A stretch of DNA of 64,000 nt, from NCBI RefSeq assembly GCF_900098925.1, contig NZ_LT622356.1:114041-178040 (forward strand). Direction: 5' to 3'. The DNA is from Bacillus massiliglaciei. Lineage in GTDB: Bacteria; Bacillota; Bacilli; Bacillales; DSM-1321. Position numbers and translations under genes: made by a program. Shown in pieces: positions 60,400 to 64,000 of the stretch; the first letter of the stretch is position 1, and each line of letters begins with the position of its first letter. Below the pieces are notes generated by a model, which had not been told where the DNA came from, searched no databases, and saw nothing but the letters and a program-made list of their open reading frames with translations.

Positions 60400-60755
60400 T
60401 ATCCCTTCTCCTCGTTGTCATTGGCGGATTCTTTGGCGCCATTTCCCGTTTCGGGGCAAGCGGCTGGATTAAACGGAAGTACCCGTCCCGGTTCCCATAC
60501 GCCACGCTTTTCGTCAACTTGACCGGGTCCTTTTTATTGGGCCTGCTGCTCGGGGCCCATCCGGGATCGTCTTGGGAACTGCTTTTTGGCACCGGATTTT
60601 TAGGAGCCTTCACGACCTTCTCCACCTTCAAACTGGAGAACATCCAGCTCCACGCTGAACGGCACTGGAAACTCTTAGTCCTGTATCTCGGAATCAGCTA
60701 TACATTCGGGATCCTGCTCGCATTTCTCGGACTGAAAATCGGAAGCGCCCTTTAA
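60396..60755 (+). CDS. crcB: Fluoride channel subunit CrcB (second)
   Basis: Second CrcB/Fluc subunit (119 residues, four helices): LLVVIGGFFGAISRFGASGW, YATLFVNLTGSFLLGLLLG with the conserved Asn, and GTGFLGAFTTFSTFKLEN. Gram-positive bacteria often carry two such genes, whose products form a heterodimer with opposite orientation. The ATG overlaps the first gene's stop (ATGA). Both genes lie behind a fluoride riboswitch. Confidence 0.95.
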   Translation: MISLLLVVIGGFFGAISRFGASGWIKRKYPSRFPYATLFVNLTGSFLLGLLLGAHPGSSWELLFGTGFLGAFTTFSTFKLENIQLHAERHWKLLVLYLGISYTFGILLAFLGLKIGSAL

Positions 60756-60758
60756 CTC

Positions 60759-60796
60759 AAAAAATCAGCAGACCCTTGTCAGGCTGCTGATTTTTC
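60759..60796. terminator. Bidirectional terminator after crcB
   Basis: Stem AAAATCAGCAG / CTGCTGATTTT with loop ACCCTTGTCAGG and T-runs on both strands. Confidence 0.85.
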
Positions 60797-60950
60797 ATGT
60801 CGGGTCGTTTTCATCAAGAGATAAGGTCGTCACTTTCGTATAATCCCCTTTGGCAATCTCTTCAGGTGTTGCCTTGCGGTTCAGGATGTCCTCCGTATTG
60901 ATTCCTTCTGCAATGGTCGGTTCCTGGGCGTTTTGTTCTTCCTTCTTCAT
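60795..60950 (-). CDS. Small acidic protein, 51 residues
   Basis: MKKEEQNAQEPTIAEGINTE, then DILNRKATPEEIAKGDYTKV and a short acidic end. The ATG at 60950 follows AAAGGAGGGCGGACG, a strong site. The protein is hydrophilic and resembles short uncharacterised Bacillus proteins with a KATPEEIAKGDYT core, but I cannot name a family. It is convergent with crcB and shares its terminator. Confidence 0.6.
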   Translation of the reverse strand: MKKEEQNAQEPTIAEGINTEDILNRKATPEEIAKGDYTKVTTLSLDENDPT

Positions 60951-61159
60951 CGTCCGCCCTCCTTTTAGGGATAGGATATCCAGGGCGGACTTTTTCATAC
61001 GGCATTCACAATTCTTCACAAAGCATCAACATCAGCCTAACATTGTCCGCTTATACTGAAATCAGGAGGACGGCACGCGTGGCCGTCATGGTATTGGCGA
61101 AGGCGGGGCCAATGCTGTTCAGCATGCTTTTTATCGTCTCTTTGCCGCATTGAACGGCT

Positions 61160-61190
61160 AAAGAGACCTGTTGTAACAGTCTCTTGAACA
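61160..61190. other. Hairpin in the region upstream of the c-di-GMP riboswitch
   Basis: AAGAGAC...GTCTCTT with a pairing TGTT/AACA interior, followed on the plus strand by GAACATTTTTTG. It could end an unseen short transcript. The rest of 60951-61274 shows no supported gene. Confidence 0.35.
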
Positions 61191-61274
61191 TTTTTTGTAT
61201 ATCGGTCAAAATACTGTTTTTTTGTGAAGGTTTTGTGAACTTCACCAATATTCCTAACCATTTATGGTAAGATT

Positions 61275-61364
61275 ATCCCTGGGCAAATTTTATGAAAATA
61301 AAAGACGCAAAGCCACGGGCCTAAATCAGTCAGCGGACTGACACGGCAGCCGAGCCGCCAGGAT
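61275..61364 (+). promoter_or_regulatory. Cyclic di-GMP-I (GEMM) riboswitch
   Basis: Contains the class I blocks in order: closing stem CCTGG (61278-61282), GGGCAAA, GACGCAAAGCCACGGGCCTAA, the variable stem TCAGTC/GACTGA, GGCAGCCGAGCCGCC and closing CCAGG (61358-61362). It lies 76 bases before the ATG of a small four-cysteine protein. No strong terminator follows, so control may be at translation or by other folding. Confidence 0.93.
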
Positions 61365-61440
61365 CTATTTTCTGCTAATGATACGGATGATGATTACGTC
61401 CTTTCTCATTTGCCTAAATTTTGCAAAAAGAAGGTATACG

Positions 61441-61626
61441 ATGATTCTCCCTACTATTTATTCAGCTGTCGATCACACCAGACACATCGTGAAAGACAAG
61501 CAAAGCTGCGAATGCGGCGCCAAGCACAACCTGTTCCCGAACATCACCAGAACGGAACTCAGAAGCATTAAATTCATGCATGAAAAGGACGTTACATGTC
61601 CGAAATGCAAAATGAAAATGAACTGA
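61441..61626 (+). CDS. 61-residue four-cysteine (zinc-ribbon-like) protein under c-di-GMP riboswitch
   Basis: MILPTIYSAVDHTRHIVKDK and onward. It has two cysteine pairs, CEC (residues 23 and 25) in SCECGAKHNLF and CPKC (53 and 56) in DVTCPKCKMKM, which could bind one zinc. Between them is a basic helix (TRTELRSIKFMHEK). The ATG at 61441 follows AGAAGGTATACG; the frame above has no ribosome site. No family is recognised. Its position directly behind a c-di-GMP aptamer suggests a role in motility, biofilm or surface change. Confidence 0.75.
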   Translation: MILPTIYSAVDHTRHIVKDKQSCECGAKHNLFPNITRTELRSIKFMHEKDVTCPKCKMKMN

Positions 61627-61696
61627 AAAACCGCCAGTCCAAACTACATAACCGTATTTTCCCTTCCCGAACGAAGGTCAACAATACAAACAAAAG

Positions 61697-61727
61697 GAGC
61701 CGCTTTCGCACATGGAAAGCGGCTTTT
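61697..61727 (+). terminator. Intrinsic terminator
   Basis: Stem AGCCGCTTTC / GAAAGCGGCT with loop GCACATG, followed by TTTATG. It closes the small four-cysteine gene. Confidence 0.8.
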
Positions 61728-61838
61728 ATGATCTTTTCCGCCAGTTCCAAATCTTAGGTGTTCACTCCCCCAAAAATCATTTACAATAAGGAAAGTTACA
61801 TACAGCACATGACAGACTTCCGGGAAGGAGAAAGTCTT

Positions 61839-63014
61839 TTGAAACCACACGTGTTATTAAAGGGGTATAATTTTTTATTTTTTGGTCTCTTGGCCCTTTT
61901 CATTCCCTTTCTGCCAGTCTACCTGGAAGAACAGGGACTGTCGGCCAGCGAAATCGGCCTCATTGTCGGAACAGGGGGATTCGTCACCTTGCTGGCCCAG
62001 CCGTTATGGGGATTCATAAGCGATAAAACAAAGACGATCCGCAAGGTCATGCTGCTCCTCGTCTGCCTGACAGCGGTGTTCGGCTATTTCCTGTTCAGCG
62101 TGGACAGCTTCCTTTTACTCGTCCTTTTCGCGCTGCTCGTTTATTTCTTTTTAATGCCGCTTGACCCGCTGACCGAAAGCCTGAACTTCACGGTCTCGGA
62201 AATGGCCGGCATCAGCTATGGATCAGTCCGTACATACGGTGCCCTTGGCTATGCCGTCCTCTCCCTGATTGTCGGCTTTGCGATGGATTATTTCGGCATG
62301 AGCAGTGTCTCGATTCTCTTTGTCCTATTGGGCCTGATTTCCTTCGGAGTGATTTGGCTCATGCCCGATGTGCAGGCCTCAAGCGAACCTGTCACAATGA
62401 AAGGACTGAAGAGCGTCCTCGCCAACCGGGAAATGCTGCTGTTTCTGATTCTCGTATTCATCAGCTCGGTTCCGGCCAGGATGAACGATACCTTTTTAGG
62501 CATTCATATCCGTTCCCTCGGCGGGGACACATCCCTGGTCGGCATCGCCTTCTTCATCTCGGCCATCAGCGAAATCGTCATCTTCGCCTTAAGCTTTTGG
62601 TGGCTGAGAAAAGGCCGGGAGCTCGAGATCATTACGGTCGCGACATTCGTGTACTTCCTGCGCTTCTTTGCATCTGGCTTCGTCACCAGCCCCATGGCTC
62701 TGACCCTTTTGCAGATTTTGCAGATGCTCACCTTTCCGGTCTTCTATACGGCGGCTATTCAGTACTTATACCGAATCGTCCCGAAAGAATGGCGTGCCAC
62801 CGGCCAGACAGTACTCGCCCTGCTCTTTTTCGGGCTGTCCAGCATCCTTGCCTCCTACATCGGCGGCTACCTTTATAAAGGATTCGGCGGACATATCTTT
62901 TACTTCGTTATTTCGGCGCTGTCCTTCACTGGGTTTGCCTTTGGTGTCATCCTGACCATCCGCAAGCGAAGAATCGGCTCCGCCATGAAGAAAGAGGCCG
63001 GGCACAAGGCTTAG
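61839..63014 (+). CDS. MFS transporter (MFS_1_like / LacY-like group)
   Basis: A 391-residue, 12-helix transporter: FGLLALFIPFLPVYLEEQGL, GTGGFVTLLAQPLWGFISDK, and PLDPLTESLNFTVSEMAGIS followed by YGSVRTYGALGYAV, which is typical of the MFS_1_like/nucleoside-sugar symporter group. The TTG at 61839 is chosen because GGAAGGAGAAAGTC lies in front of it; an ATG at 61758 is far from any ribosome site. Substrate unknown. Single gene. Confidence 0.88.
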   Translation: MKPHVLLKGYNFLFFGLLALFIPFLPVYLEEQGLSASEIGLIVGTGGFVTLLAQPLWGFISDKTKTIRKVMLLLVCLTAVFGYFLFSVDSFLLLVLFALLVYFFLMPLDPLTESLNFTVSEMAGISYGSVRTYGALGYAVLSLIVGFAMDYFGMSSVSILFVLLGLISFGVIWLMPDVQASSEPVTMKGLKSVLANREMLLFLILVFISSVPARMNDTFLGIHIRSLGGDTSLVGIAFFISAISEIVIFALSFWWLRKGRELEIITVATFVYFLRFFASGFVTSPMALTLLQILQMLTFPVFYTAAIQYLYRIVPKEWRATGQTVLALLFFGLSSILASYIGGYLYKGFGGHIFYFVISALSFTGFAFGVILTIRKRRIGSAMKKEAGHKA

Positions 63015-63083
63015 CCAACCGGGAGTGTCACGATTAAATTTTAACTAGCACCTATTTTTGATTCCAAGAGGAAAACTTATTGC

Positions 63084-63120
63084 AAAAAGGGAATGCCCAA
63101 TAAGTGGGCTTCCCTTTTTT
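63084..63120 (+). terminator. Intrinsic terminator of the MFS gene
   Basis: AAGGGAATGCCC / GGGCTTCCCTT with loop AATAAGT, followed by T6. The rest of 63015-63340 holds no supported gene. Confidence 0.85.
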
Positions 63121-63279
63121 ATGCATTCATATTCTCTCCCCGTAATCAGCCCGTAAAAACAAGGCAAGGACAGAAATGGATCCTTTATAAACACAGTGGA
63201 CGGCTGACTCCTGAGGCATAGCACAAAGAAGAGACTGGAGACCCAAGCCATGTCCCCGAAAAGAAAAAATCCATAGCCA

Positions 63280-63321
63280 AACAAAAAACCAGATGAGAAG
63301 AGAAAACTCTTTCTCATCTGG
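63280..63321 (-). terminator. Intrinsic terminator of the SDR gene
   Basis: Minus-strand CCAGATGAGAA / TTCTCATCTGG with a central AAGAG-type loop, followed by T6. Confidence 0.85.
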
Positions 63322-63340
63322 CTTAAGGATAGCCCCTTTT

Positions 63341-64000
63341 TTATGGATTAGTAGACCATAATCCAGCTGATTTCAGAAGAACGCGCTGGTTCATTTTCAA
63401 CTGGGCTACCATGAAGTCTGCCAAATCTTCCGGCTGCAGGACTTTTTCCGGATTGCCGTCAGTCAAGTTCAGTTCGATCGCCATATCTGTAGCGGTTGTG
63501 CTTGGTGTCAATGTAGTCACGCGGATGTTCTGTTTGCGGACTTCCAGCATCAACGATTCGCTCAAGGCAATAACCGCCGCTTTTGAGGCGCTGTAAGCAC
63601 TTGTCACCGGTGCGCCTTTTTGTCCGGCTGTAGAAGAAATGTTGATGATTTCCCCTGATTGACGTTCGATCATTTCAGGCAATACCGCTCTTGTTACATA
63701 ATAAACGCCCATAACATTCACTTGAATAATACGCGCCCAATCCTCGGGATCCACTTCAAGGAAATGGCCGAATTTAGAGATACCGGCATTGTTGACCAAG
63801 ATTTCAATAGAGCCAAGTTCTTCACGGATTTTGGCAACCGCTTTGTTCACAGATTCCATATCAGATACATCAGCAGCAGCGATGGAAACCTTCACTCCGA
63901 ATTCCTTTAACTCAGCAGCCACCTTTTCCAGGTTTTCAACTGAACGTGCAAGCAATCCGACATGAATCCCTTCCTTCGCAAACGCAATCGCTGCAGCCCG
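63341..64000 (-). CDS. SDR-family 3-ketoacyl-ACP reductase-like enzyme (5' end outside the window)
   Basis: The visible 219 residues lack the first part of the Rossmann motif; the frame runs off the right edge ([20 protein letters not shown]). The pattern [23 protein letters not shown], catalytic Ser in [11 protein letters not shown], and [18 protein letters not shown] with Tyr and Lys are present. It is close to FabG-type reductases often annotated as 3-ketoacyl-ACP reductase (B. subtilis YoxD/FabG group). Actual substrate uncertain. A strong terminator follows its stop. Confidence 0.9.
   Translation of the reverse strand, partial: RAAAIAFAKEGIHVGLLARSVENLEKVAAELKEFGVKVSIAAADVSDMESVNKAVAKIREELGSIEILVNNAGISKFGHFLEVDPEDWARIIQVNVMGVYYVTRAVLPEMIERQSGEIINISSTAGQKGAPVTSAYSASKAAVIALSESLMLEVRKQNIRVTTLTPSTTATDMAIELNLTDGNPEKVLQPEDLADFMVAQLKMNQRVLLKSAGLWSTNP

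Noticed and set aside
63045..63317. 90-codon minus-strand frame with a hydrophobic start
   Set aside because: It spans two clear terminators and has no ribosome site.
1..64000. CRISPR array, rRNA or tRNA genes
   Set aside because: No regularly spaced repeats other than collagen units were seen, and no tRNA cloverleaf or rRNA segment was recognised.

Overview
The window looks like chromosomal DNA of an endospore-forming member of the Bacillaceae. The evidence is a splA-splB spore photoproduct repair pair, a collagen-like exosporium-type protein, a ComK competence regulator, a DUF1659/DUF2922/YvrJ trio, strong AGGAGG ribosome sites, and candidate sigma-G and sigma-K promoters. No rRNA, tRNA or CRISPR array was seen.

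Layout. 1-2.6 kb: a group IIC intron sits directly behind the terminator of the three small DUF genes. 2.7-7.5 kb: modAB (no modC beside it), a GNAT acetyltransferase, a small DNA-binding protein, tag, a MazG-like gene and a WYL regulator. 7.7-18.7 kb: an accessory island, much of it visibly A/T-rich. It holds a second sliding clamp (DnaN), a frameshifted collagen-like gene, a DnaA-N-domain gene with an in-frame stop, two PLD-nuclease/SF2-helicase genes each beside a nucleotide pyrophosphohydrolase gene, a broken PD-(D/E)XK-like gene, and an IS3-family element inserted in the loop of the mqo terminator. 18.8-27 kb: mqo, an AhpD-like gene, splAB, and a Fur-box-controlled siderophore ABC transporter.

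27.4-37.7 kb: one eight-gene operon that joins the end of valine breakdown (isobutyryl-CoA to propionyl-CoA) to the 2-methylcitrate cycle. It is headed by a promoter, a cobalamin riboswitch and an intrinsic terminator. This suggests the B12-independent propionyl-CoA route is switched off when B12 is present. 37.8-51 kb: a PvuRts1I/AbaSI-like modification-dependent endonuclease, a secreted tandem nucleotidase, an aldo/keto reductase, an ABC ATPase, a 3D-domain cell-wall protein, ComK, a CPBP protease and a sugar-acid transporter/dehydrogenase pair.

51-58.5 kb: a MEDS-domain sensor, an HTH/membrane pair, an acetoin-reductase-like SDR, and an amide locus. In the amide locus amiE and an AmiB-like AAA+ gene are divergent from a single protein that fuses an AmiC-type ligand-binding domain to a sigma-54 activator. 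amiE has a clear -24/-12 promoter. 58.5-64 kb: an M15 peptidoglycan peptidase, a fluoride riboswitch with tandem crcB genes, a c-di-GMP-I riboswitch ahead of a 61-residue four-cysteine protein, an MFS transporter, and an SDR gene cut by the window edge.

The strongest candidates for undescribed biology are the cobalamin riboswitch over the propionate/valine operon, the AmiC-sigma-54 fusion, the two PLD-helicase plus pyrophosphohydrolase cassettes, and the c-di-GMP-controlled mini-protein.
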